DNA of 16,278 nucleotides, taken from NCBI GenBank assembly GCA_004195315.1, contig SDWL01000013.1, positions 1 to 16,278 on the forward strand, written 5' to 3'. A program made the translations under genes and the position numbers. The notes beneath the pieces are model-generated. The model did no database searches. It worked only from the letters and a program-made list of their open reading frames with translations, and was not told where the DNA came from. Source of the DNA: Lutibacter sp. (GTDB lineage: Bacteria > Bacteroidota > Bacteroidia > Flavobacteriales > Flavobacteriaceae). Shown in pieces: positions 7,067-14,421 of this stretch. Position 1 is the first letter of the stretch, and each line of letters opens with the position of its first letter.

Positions 7067-7591
7067 ATGGAAAGAATTATATTTTACATTTTAGCATTAA
7101 TAATTATTTTTTTTGCAATAGCATCTGTTAGCAGTAAAAAAATGCTTCGGTCAGTTGTTTACTTGTTGTTCGTACTTTGTGGAATTTCAGGGTTATACTT
7201 TTTAATAGATTATAATTTCTTAGCTGCAATTCAACTTACAGTTTATGCTGGGGGTGTTATTGTACTGCTAATATTTTCTGTAATGCTTGTGCATCATATT
7301 GAAATGGAATTAGAACTTGCTAAAGTTTCAAAGAGAATTTTGATAGCCGTTGCCAGTTTATTAGGTTTGGGAGTATTTTTAACAACTATTTATTCTTACG
7401 AATTTATTGTTGTTGAAAATTCTATAACTACTACCACAGAAGATATTGGATTTGGACTTTTAAGTTATGAAGCTGGTGGATTTATTTTACCGTTTGAAGT
7501 GATTAGTATTTTATTATTAGCTTCAATGATTGGTGCAATTATAATAGCGAAAGGAACAAAAATAACCAACAAAAATAATGACTCACTATGA
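7067..7591 (+). CDS. nuoJ: Complex I subunit J (ND6)
   Basis: This membrane subunit lies between the quinone module and the antiporter-like subunits. The 174-aa protein has about five hydrophobic helices. The family signature AIQLTVYAGGVIVLLIFSVM (residues 54-73), with its conserved Tyr60 and glycine pair, marks ND6 helix 3. The C-terminal stretch PFEVISILLLASMIGAI is also typical. The gene starts 4 nt after nuoI and its stop overlaps the nuoK start in an ATGA arrangement, so translation of J and K is probably coupled. Confidence 0.95.
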   Translation: MERIIFYILALIIIFFAIASVSSKKMLRSVVYLLFVLCGISGLYFLIDYNFLAAIQLTVYAGGVIVLLIFSVMLVHHIEMELELAKVSKRILIAVASLLGLGVFLTTIYSYEFIVVENSITTTTEDIGFGLLSYEAGGFILPFEVISILLLASMIGAIIIAKGTKITNKNNDSL

Positions 7592-7905
7592 TAGCCGGAA
7601 TTAGCATTTATGAAATACTAACCGTAACATCTATCCTATTTTTTATTGGTGTTTACGGATTTATCACAAGAAAAAACCTGATTTCAATTTTAATGTCGGT
7701 TGAATTAATTTTAAACGCCTCAGTTATAAATTTTGTTGTTATCAACAAATATTTATATCCTGATATGTTACAAGGCGTTTTCTTTTCAATTTTTATTATC
7801 GCCGTAGCAGCTGCTGAAACTGCATTAGCTATAGCTATAATAATTAACCTTTACAGGCAAATTGCTTCTGTAGAAGTTAAGGACACTGAAATTATGAAGT
7901 ATTAA
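7588..7905 (+). CDS. nuoK: Complex I subunit K (ND4L)
   Basis: This is a small three-helix membrane subunit of the proton path. At 105 aa it has normal length. The two membrane glutamates needed for pumping in E. coli NuoK (Glu36 and Glu72) have counterparts here: Glu39 in MSVELILNAS and Glu77 in VAAAETALA. RKNLISILMSVE also fits the family. The start overlaps the nuoJ stop by 4 nt (ATGA). Similar proteins occur in Mrp antiporters (MrpC), but the flanking nuoJ and nuoL settle the assignment. Confidence 0.95.
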   Translation: MIAGISIYEILTVTSILFFIGVYGFITRKNLISILMSVELILNASVINFVVINKYLYPDMLQGVFFSIFIIAVAAAETALAIAIIINLYRQIASVEVKDTEIMKY

Positions 7906-7917
7906 TATTTAGAAAAT

Positions 7918-9837
7918 ATGGATATAACTTATACAATATTAATTCCGTTAATTCCTTTAGCAGTATTTTTACTATTAGGAATTTTTAATAAATCAATTAA
8001 ACCTGCTGTATCTGGATATATAGGTGTTGCAGGCTTATCAACTTCTGCTGCACTATCATTTTACACAGCTTACCAATACTTTTTTGTACACGGTAAAGTT
8101 GATGGTGTTTACAAAGCAATCGTTGAAAAAACAGTTTGGATGAACTTTACTGAAACATTGCACATAGATATTGGTGTGTTAATTGATCCAATATCTATAA
8201 TGATGCTTATTGTAGTTTCAATAGTTTCATTAATGGTACATATATACAGTAGAGGTTATATGAAAGGAGATGAAGGGTATACTCGATTTTTTTCATATTT
8301 ATCATTATTCTCATTCTCAATGTATGGTTTAGTTTTAGCTACTAATCTATTCCAAATTTATATTTTCTGGGAATTAGTTGGGGTTTCATCATTCTTATTA
8401 ATTGGTTATTACTACACAAAACCCTCAGCAGTATCAGCTGCAAAAAAGGCTTTTATTGTAACTCGTTTTGCAGATTTAGGCTTCTTAGTAGGAATTTTGA
8501 TTATAGGATACTATACAGGAACTTTTGATTTTGAAACATTAAATAACCCTGAAGGAAGTGCTATATTAAATTGGGCTTCTACTTCATTTATGGGATTATC
8601 TGTAATTACTTGGGCATTACTACTTATGTTTATTGGTGGTGCTGGTAAATCAGCAATGTTCCCATTGCACATTTGGTTGCCAGATGCAATGGAAGGACCA
8701 ACTCCAGTTTCTGCTTTAATTCATGCAGCTACAATGGTAGTCGCTGGTGTTTATTTAGTAGCGCGTTTGTTCCCAATGTTTTATTTTGTTGAAGATGGTT
8801 TTGCTTTAGAAGTTGTAGCTTATGTTGGTGCATTTTCATCCTTATTTGCAGCAATAATTGCAATAACTCAAACTGATATTAAACGTGTGTTAGCATTTTC
8901 TACAATGTCACAGATTGGTTATATGATGTTAGCTTTAGGGGTTTCTAAATATGAAGGTCATGATGGTTTAGGTTATATGGCATCTATGTTCCATTTATTT
9001 ACACACGCAATGTTTAAAGCATTACTATTCTTAGGAGCAGGTTCTGTTATACACGCTGTACATAGTAATTATTTAAAAGATATGGGTGGTTTACGCAAGT
9101 ATATGCCTATTACAAATATTACGTTTTTAATTGCTGCATTAGCAATTGCGGGTTTCCCTCTAACTTCTGGTTTCTTTAGTAAAGATGAAATTTTAGTAGC
9201 CGCTTTTGAAAACAATAAACTATTATATTTTAGTGGGGTTTTAGTAGCTGGTTTAACGGCGTTTTATATGTTTAGACTTTACTTTGGAATTTTCTGGGGA
9301 AAAGATACACAATACAAACACGCACCACACGAATCTCCAATATCCATGACTTTTCCTTTAATGGTATTAGCATTAATAAGTCTATTTGGTGGATTTATTC
9401 CATTCAGTAAATATGTTTCTGCTGATAGAGTTGGTTTTGATGTTCACCTAAATTATCCATTAGCTGCAGTGGCTGTTTCGGTTGGTTTAATTGGAATTGC
9501 TTTAGCTTGGATTTTCTACAAAAAAGAAAACGACTTAGCTAGCCGATTTGCAAATTCACTTGGAGTCTTTTACAAATGGACTTATGATAAATTTTATTTA
9601 GATGAGATTTACATATTTGTAACAAAAAACATAATTTTTAACAGAATAGCTGCGCCTATTGCTTGGTTCGATAAAAAAGTTGTTGATGCAACTATGGAAG
9701 GTATTGGAAACCAAACGGCAGTAGTTTCTGAAAAGATTAAAGGAATGCAATCTGGAAAAGTACAAGATTATGCTTTTTCTTTTGTAGCCGGGATTGTAAT
9801 ACTTGCAATCGTGTTTATTTATTTATGGACAAACTAA
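7918..9837 (+). CDS. nuoL: Complex I subunit L (ND5), antiporter-like
   Basis: This is the distal proton-translocating subunit of the membrane arm. The 639-aa protein has about 16 membrane helices and the C-terminal lateral-helix region after about residue 540. The key ionisable residues are retained: Glu152 in FWELVGVSSF, Lys244 in GGAGKSAMFPLHIWLPDAM, His269 in SALIHAATM, and the TM12 lysine in SGFFSKDEIL. The pump unit should therefore be competent. The start ATG at 7918, 12 nt after nuoK, gives the usual N-terminus. MrpA-type antiporters share this fold but are much longer and neighbour mnh/mrp genes, which are not seen here. Confidence 0.96.
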   Translation: MDITYTILIPLIPLAVFLLLGIFNKSIKPAVSGYIGVAGLSTSAALSFYTAYQYFFVHGKVDGVYKAIVEKTVWMNFTETLHIDIGVLIDPISIMMLIVVSIVSLMVHIYSRGYMKGDEGYTRFFSYLSLFSFSMYGLVLATNLFQIYIFWELVGVSSFLLIGYYYTKPSAVSAAKKAFIVTRFADLGFLVGILIIGYYTGTFDFETLNNPEGSAILNWASTSFMGLSVITWALLLMFIGGAGKSAMFPLHIWLPDAMEGPTPVSALIHAATMVVAGVYLVARLFPMFYFVEDGFALEVVAYVGAFSSLFAAIIAITQTDIKRVLAFSTMSQIGYMMLALGVSKYEGHDGLGYMASMFHLFTHAMFKALLFLGAGSVIHAVHSNYLKDMGGLRKYMPITNITFLIAALAIAGFPLTSGFFSKDEILVAAFENNKLLYFSGVLVAGLTAFYMFRLYFGIFWGKDTQYKHAPHESPISMTFPLMVLALISLFGGFIPFSKYVSADRVGFDVHLNYPLAAVAVSVGLIGIALAWIFYKKENDLASRFANSLGVFYKWTYDKFYLDEIYIFVTKNIIFNRIAAPIAWFDKKVVDATMEGIGNQTAVVSEKIKGMQSGKVQDYAFSFVAGIVILAIVFIYLWTN

Positions 9838-9846
9838 CAAATTAAT

Positions 9847-11334
9847 ATGGATATTTTATCACTCTTTGTCGTTGTACCTGTTCTTACAATTATAGCCTTA
9901 GTTTTTACAAAAGATTTAAAGCAGGCTCGCTTAGTTTCAATGGTTGGAAGTATATTTCAACTAGGAATGGGAATAAATTTAGTTTTTGCTTATTTTAAAG
10001 AAAGGGCTATTAATGATAGTATAATGGTTTTAACTAAAGATGTTGTTTGGTTTGAACAGTTTAACATACACTATGCTATAGGAGTAGATGGTATTTCAGT
10101 TGCACTTATAGTTTTAACAACTATAGTTGTACTTGCAGGTGTATTTATTTCTTGGAAAATGCCTGATTTACCAAAAGAATTTTTTATATCTCTGTTAGTT
10201 TTATCAACTGGAGTATATGGTTTCTTTATTTCTTTAGATTTATTTACCATGTTCATGTTTTACGAAATAGCTGTAATACCAATGTATTTATTAATTGGTA
10301 TTTGGGGAAGTGGACCTAAAGAATATTCTGCAATGAAATTAACATTAATGTTAATGGGAGCTTCTGCTGTATTATTGGTAGGTGTTTTAGGAATTTATTT
10401 TAATTCAAATGCAGATGGTGGTGCTTTAACTTTCAATATTTTAGAAATTTCACAAGTAAACATACCTTTTGAAGCTCAAAAATTATTTTTTCCTTTAACT
10501 TTTGTTGGATTTGCAGTTCTTGGAGCTTTATTCCCTTTTCACACATGGTCACCTGATGGTCACGCATCAGCACCAACAGCTGTATCAATGTTACATGCTG
10601 GTGTATTAATGAAATTAGGAGGATACGGTGTGTTTAGAGTTGCTATGTTTTTACTTCCAGAAGGAGCAATGCATTGGGATACGTTCTTTATTATCTTAGC
10701 TGCTATAGGTGTTGTATATGGTGCTTTCGGAGCCATAAGACAAACGGACTTAAAATACATAAATGCATATGCATCTGTGAGTCATTTAGGTTTAGTATTG
10801 TTCGCTTTATTAACACTAAATAAAACCGCTTGGAACGGTGCAATAATTCAATCCTTATCTCACGGTTTATTAACTGCAATGTTTTTTGCATTAATTGGTA
10901 TGATTTACGGAAGAACAAACACAAGGGACATTAATAAATTAGGTGGACTTATGAAAGTTCTTCCTTTTATTGGAGCAATATATGTAATCACAGGTTTAGC
11001 TTATTTAGGATTACCTGGGTTTAGTGGTTTTGTTGCCGAGATGAATATTTTTGTAGGTGCTTTTGAAAACCCTAATATGTTCAATAGAGTTTTAACAATT
11101 CTTGCTGTATCATCTATAGTTGTAACAGCTGTTTATATTCTTAGATTGGTTGGAAAAATTATGATGGGTCCATTAGTGAACGACGATTTTAAAGATTTAC
11201 CAAGAGCAACGTGGTATGAAAAAACAGGAATTTTATTATTACTTATTCCTATTATTGCAATAGGTGTTGCACCACTTTGGTTAAGTGATATGATTATGGC
11301 AAGTTTAGAACCTTTTATTAAAGGAGTATTATAA
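9847..11334 (+). CDS. nuoM: Complex I subunit M (ND4), antiporter-like, TM7 lysine replaced
   Basis: This is the middle antiporter-like proton-translocating subunit, 495 aa with about 14 helices. Signatures include FYEIAVIPMYLLIG and FHTWSPDGHASAPT. Aligned by eye to E. coli NuoM, Glu140 matches Glu144, Lys256 (GVLMKLGGYG) matches Lys265, and Glu398 (GFVAEMN) matches Glu407. The TM7 motif reads FAVLGALFPFHTW where E. coli has FAVKMPMVPVHGW. The central Lys234 is thus a leucine (Leu225). The 9-residue offset is the same on both sides, so the alignment is secure. NuoL and NuoN in the same operon keep their lysines. The change may be common to this lineage. Gaps to the neighbours are 9 nt (nuoL) and 19 nt (nuoN). 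Confidence 0.95.
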   Translation: MDILSLFVVVPVLTIIALVFTKDLKQARLVSMVGSIFQLGMGINLVFAYFKERAINDSIMVLTKDVVWFEQFNIHYAIGVDGISVALIVLTTIVVLAGVFISWKMPDLPKEFFISLLVLSTGVYGFFISLDLFTMFMFYEIAVIPMYLLIGIWGSGPKEYSAMKLTLMLMGASAVLLVGVLGIYFNSNADGGALTFNILEISQVNIPFEAQKLFFPLTFVGFAVLGALFPFHTWSPDGHASAPTAVSMLHAGVLMKLGGYGVFRVAMFLLPEGAMHWDTFFIILAAIGVVYGAFGAIRQTDLKYINAYASVSHLGLVLFALLTLNKTAWNGAIIQSLSHGLLTAMFFALIGMIYGRTNTRDINKLGGLMKVLPFIGAIYVITGLAYLGLPGFSGFVAEMNIFVGAFENPNMFNRVLTILAVSSIVVTAVYILRLVGKIMMGPLVNDDFKDLPRATWYEKTGILLLLIPIIAIGVAPLWLSDMIMASLEPFIKGVL

Positions 11335-11353
11335 AATTAAAATATATAGCTAA

Positions 11354-12781
11354 ATGGATTTTAGTAGTTTTTTATTAATGAGACAAGAAATTATATTACT
11401 AGCAATTATATTATTGTTATTAGTAGCTGAAATATTTATACCTAAAAATAAGAAAAGTAGCATTGTACATTTGGCTATATTTTTATTTGGGGTTCATACT
11501 GTTATAGGATTTTTATCGATAGATGAATGCAGTATATTTGGTGGGTCTTTTCAAACAAACAATTTAATACATTTCTTTAAAAATGTATTGAACATAGGTG
11601 TATTTATTTTGCTACTTCAATCGGCAGATTGGCTTCAGGAAAAAATAGTTACCCAAGATAAAGGAACAGAATTTTTCATATTGCTATTTTCCTCTTTGTT
11701 AGGAATGTATTTTATGATTTCTTCAGGTGACTTTTTAATGTTTTATATTGGTTTAGAATTATCTACTTTACCAGTTGCAGCATTAGCCGCTTATGAAACT
11801 TCTAAAAGAATTTCAAGTGAATCTGGAATTAAATTAATTTTATCAGCAGGTTTAGCTTCTGGAGTTTCTTTATTTGGAATTTCATTATTATACGCTACTT
11901 CAGGCTCTATATTCTTTCATGATATTATTGGAGTTATTTCTGCAAGCAACTTAACTATTTTAGGCTTTATATTATTTTTTACTGGTTTATCCTTTAAAAT
12001 ATCTTTAGTTCCGTTTCATTTTTGGACAGCAGATGTTTATGAAGGAGCACCAATTAGTGTCGCTTCCTATTTATCTGTGATATCAAAAGGAGCTGCTGTA
12101 TTTATTTTAATGATTTTAATGTTTACAATTTTTAAACCATTAATGCACGTATGGGAAAACATAGTGTATGTAATTGCTCTTGCAACTATGTTTATTGGTA
12201 ACTTATTTGCATTACGTCAAAAAAACATGAAGCGTTTTTTAGCTTTTTCATCTATTGCGCAAGCTGGTTTTATATTACTTGGTTTAATTTCTGGAACTCA
12301 ATTAGGATCAGCAACAATTGTTTACTTTATTTTAGTATACATATTTTCAAACTTAGCTGCTTTTGGTGTGGTTCAGGCAATATCCTTAAAAACGGGGAAA
12401 GAAAATATGGATGATTATGATGGCTTGTATAGAACGAACCCGAACTTAAGTTTGGTTATGATGCTTGCATTGTTTTCTTTAGCTGGAATACCCCCAGTTG
12501 CAGGTTTTTTTGGTAAATTTTTCTTATTTACGGCAGCCGCAAGTGAAGGGTATTATTTATTGGTATTTTTAGCAGTTGTTAACGTAACCATTTCATTATA
12601 CTATTATTTATCAGTTATTAGAGCAATGTTTATTAGAAAAAGCGATAATCCTATTCCTTTCTTTAAAAACAAGTTATATATGCGTTTGGGGTTATTAATT
12701 ACTGTACTTGGTATTTTAGTAATTGGTATGTATAGTCCGTTATACGATTACATTTATGAATTAAGTAGTATTTTTAATTAA
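11354..12781 (+). CDS. nuoN: Complex I subunit N (ND2), antiporter-like
   Basis: This is the proximal antiporter-like subunit of the membrane arm. The 475-aa protein has about 14 helices. Functional residues are visible: Glu135 in FYIGLELSTLPV, Lys215 in LSFKISLVPFHFW, Lys245 in SVISKGAA, and Lys388 in VAGFFGKFFLF. These match E. coli NuoN Glu133, Lys217, Lys247 and Lys395 in order. The start at ATG 11354 follows a 19-nt gap after nuoM, the longest inside the operon, and has no Shine-Dalgarno. The operon does not end here; a small ORF follows after 6 nt. Confidence 0.95.
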   Translation: MDFSSFLLMRQEIILLAIILLLLVAEIFIPKNKKSSIVHLAIFLFGVHTVIGFLSIDECSIFGGSFQTNNLIHFFKNVLNIGVFILLLQSADWLQEKIVTQDKGTEFFILLFSSLLGMYFMISSGDFLMFYIGLELSTLPVAALAAYETSKRISSESGIKLILSAGLASGVSLFGISLLYATSGSIFFHDIIGVISASNLTILGFILFFTGLSFKISLVPFHFWTADVYEGAPISVASYLSVISKGAAVFILMILMFTIFKPLMHVWENIVYVIALATMFIGNLFALRQKNMKRFLAFSSIAQAGFILLGLISGTQLGSATIVYFILVYIFSNLAAFGVVQAISLKTGKENMDDYDGLYRTNPNLSLVMMLALFSLAGIPPVAGFFGKFFLFTAAASEGYYLLVFLAVVNVTISLYYYLSVIRAMFIRKSDNPIPFFKNKLYMRLGLLITVLGILVIGMYSPLYDYIYELSSIFN

Positions 12782-12787
12782 GAAGTT

Positions 12788-13114
12788 ATGGCATTAGAAG
12801 GAAAACATTCATTTGGAAGTATTGGAGAAACAAGAGTCACTTTTATTGAAAAAAAGATTGATGAAAACCGTAAAGACTTTCTTAAAAAATTATTAGAACA
12901 CAACGGTTTTGAAGTTGTTATTGAAGAAGTGAAAAAGAAAACGGAAGAAGAACCTCAACTGTATACAGTGGCAACTACAGATATGGTTTTCAATCCTACT
13001 ATTTGGATTTTTCAACGTAGGTTAAAAACCTTTGATGGTCATAAAGTAACGCAAGATTATTGGAATCAGGTTACTGAAGAAACTAACCCGAGATATTGGA
13101 AGAACGAAAAATAA
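12788..13114 (+). CDS. Uncharacterised small charged protein at the end of the nuo operon
   Basis: I do not recognise a named family. The 108-aa protein is soluble, lysine- and glutamate-rich, and has no signal peptide, membrane segment or cysteine. Residues 15-50 read as a strand, a helix and a strand (TRVTFIEKK, RKDFLKKLLEHNG, FEVVIEEVKKK), followed by a second region with YTVATTDMVFNPTIWIFQRRL and a C-terminus rich in aromatic residues (DYWNQ, PRYWKN). The segment from about residue 55 (LYTVATTDM) to the end looks like the more constrained part. It starts 6 nt after nuoN on the same strand and directly precedes the terminator, so it is almost certainly in the nuo transcript. A role tied to complex I (assembly, stability or electron-donor docking) is inference from position only. 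Confidence 0.85.
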   Translation: MALEGKHSFGSIGETRVTFIEKKIDENRKDFLKKLLEHNGFEVVIEEVKKKTEEEPQLYTVATTDMVFNPTIWIFQRRLKTFDGHKVTQDYWNQVTEETNPRYWKNEK

Positions 13115-13138
13115 GAATTAATAATTTCCTATAAAAAA

Positions 13139-13175
13139 ACGAGTAGATAAATTAAAACGTATCTACTCGTTTTTT
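13139..13175. terminator. Bidirectional rho-independent terminator
   Basis: A perfect 11-bp stem (ACGAGTAGATA at 13139-13149 and TATCTACTCGT at 13160-13170) surrounds a 10-nt loop. It is followed by a T-tract on the plus strand (13170-13175) and preceded by an A-tract (13133-13139) that serves as the T-tract for the minus strand. It ends the nuo operon 25 nt after the last stop and also the convergent minus-strand unit, whose last gene stops at 13195. Stem, loop and tails make this a strong prediction. Confidence 0.93.
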
Positions 13176-13194
13176 ATATTTAAATGTTATTTTG

Positions 13195-13839
13195 TCAAAT
13201 ATTAACTTCAGTTAAACCCATAGCTTTAACTTTTTCTATTAATTCTGGATAATTTTCTTGAAAATTGTTAAAAATAAAGTCTTTAGGAAGGTCTTCAAAA
13301 TGACCATAATCATTTATATATTCCATAAAAGTTTGTCCTAATTTATCAAACTCTTGAAAAAGAGCATCATTTTCTCCATCAAAATCTAACGGGTCTACAT
13401 TGCATTTATAACATAATTCTTTGTTGAAAGCAGGAGACATTTTAATCCATTTATTATTTAAAAATACTGAAACCATCCCGTGAGGGCTAATTTCATTTGA
13501 TCCAAATTTTTCCAAAAATCGTGCTGCTCCAATATGGTTTTTAACTTTTGCCAAATGTATTCTTGTGGGTATATTTAACCCTCTCAAACACGCAATTAAC
13601 AATGTAGATTTATCTATACAATGTCCATCTTGTTTTTTTGCAACAGCACTTGCTCTATAATTTTCTTTTTTAAAACTAATAGAGTAAGGGTTATAACGCC
13701 AATTATCTCTTATTTTTAAATATATTAATTTTACTTTGTCTGTATCATTTAGTGAATCATTTTTAAATTCTTCAATAAGCTTTTGAATTGTTTCACTTTC
13801 AAAATTAAAAAAATAAGTAGGGTTTAAATATGTCTTCAT
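13195..13839 (-). CDS. Transglutaminase-like fold protein, cytosolic
   Basis: The 214-aa protein has the papain-like transglutaminase core. The nucleophile motif is GHCIDKSTLL (Cys74) followed by CLRGLNIPTRIHLAKV, and the histidine is in SPHGMVSVFLNNKW (His120). The Asp expected in the third motif (W...DP) is replaced: here the sequence is WIKMSPAFN, with Ser135. From memory, related bacterial proteins read KATPAFN at this place, so the variation may be a family trait and need not mean inactivity. No signal peptide is visible, so it is probably cytosolic. Activity could be a cysteine protease, deamidase or isopeptidase type; the substrate is unknown. Its start overlaps the stop of the upstream SRPBCC gene (ATGA), so the two are translationally coupled. 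Confidence 0.85.
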   Translation of the reverse strand: MKTYLNPTYFFNFESETIQKLIEEFKNDSLNDTDKVKLIYLKIRDNWRYNPYSISFKKENYRASAVAKKQDGHCIDKSTLLIACLRGLNIPTRIHLAKVKNHIGAARFLEKFGSNEISPHGMVSVFLNNKWIKMSPAFNKELCYKCNVDPLDFDGENDALFQEFDKLGQTFMEYINDYGHFEDLPKDFIFNNFQENYPELIEKVKAMGLTEVNI

Positions 13840-14378
13840 TTACTTATTTCACAGAGATTCTTAAGTCTTGATAATCCTAAATTCCAATCTTCATCCATCA
13901 TTTTATCCAAATTCATAAATAATTTCATTAAATTAAATGGATAAGGCATTTCACTATTAAAACCCCATGTTATTTTAGTGCCATTACCTTCAGCTTCTAA
14001 TTTTATAAATCCTTTAGCCTCACTTTCATAAGGAATATAAAACTTTAAATCGGTTTCTATAATTTGTAATGGAACAATATTTACGATAGTTTGAGTTCCT
14101 TTACCAACTTTTTCATGGTCACTTTCCCAGCTTTGAATTGCGCCAACAGTACCATCAATACCAGTTAATTCTTTTTTCATTTCGGGGTCGTAAACACCCC
14201 AAGGACTCCATTTATCTTGAGCTTCAAAAGTTGCCACGTTTTGCCAAACTGTTTCAACAGATGCATTAAGAGTAATTGACTTTTCATATCTAACATCTTT
14301 AGAAATAAATAACGCTGCAATTAATGGGATTGCAATTAGTATTAAAACTGTTATCAAAACTTTTATTAAAATTTTCAT
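13836..14378 (-). CDS. Membrane-anchored SRPBCC (START/polyketide cyclase-like) protein
   Basis: This 180-aa protein has one N-terminal hydrophobic helix (about residues 4-25) followed by a lipid/ligand-binding SRPBCC domain. The domain opens with the usual pattern VRYEKSITLNASVETVWQNV and then FEAQDKWSPWG. It continues with GAIQSWESD and TKITWGFNSEMPYP, and ends in a long C-terminal helix (DEDWNLGLSRLKNL). Members of this group are commonly annotated polyketide cyclase or dehydrase, but their ligands are mostly unknown and no catalytic residue can be named. The helix should act as an anchor, since no clear signal-peptidase site follows it. It lies 43 nt downstream of the antiporter gene and overlaps the transglutaminase-like gene by 4 nt, so these minus-strand genes probably form one operon. 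Confidence 0.87.
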   Translation of the reverse strand: MKILIKVLITVLILIAIPLIAALFISKDVRYEKSITLNASVETVWQNVATFEAQDKWSPWGVYDPEMKKELTGIDGTVGAIQSWESDHEKVGKGTQTIVNIVPLQIIETDLKFYIPYESEAKGFIKLEAEGNGTKITWGFNSEMPYPFNLMKLFMNLDKMMDEDWNLGLSRLKNLCEISK

Positions 14379-14421
14379 ATCTATCTATTTTTATTTTTAA
14401 TAATTCTTATGGAATTTACAG

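Noticed and set aside
7918..12781. Mrp-type Na+/H+ antiporter genes
   Set aside because: The L, M and N proteins have complex I lengths and order and follow nuoA-K directly. No mrpE/F/G homologues are present.
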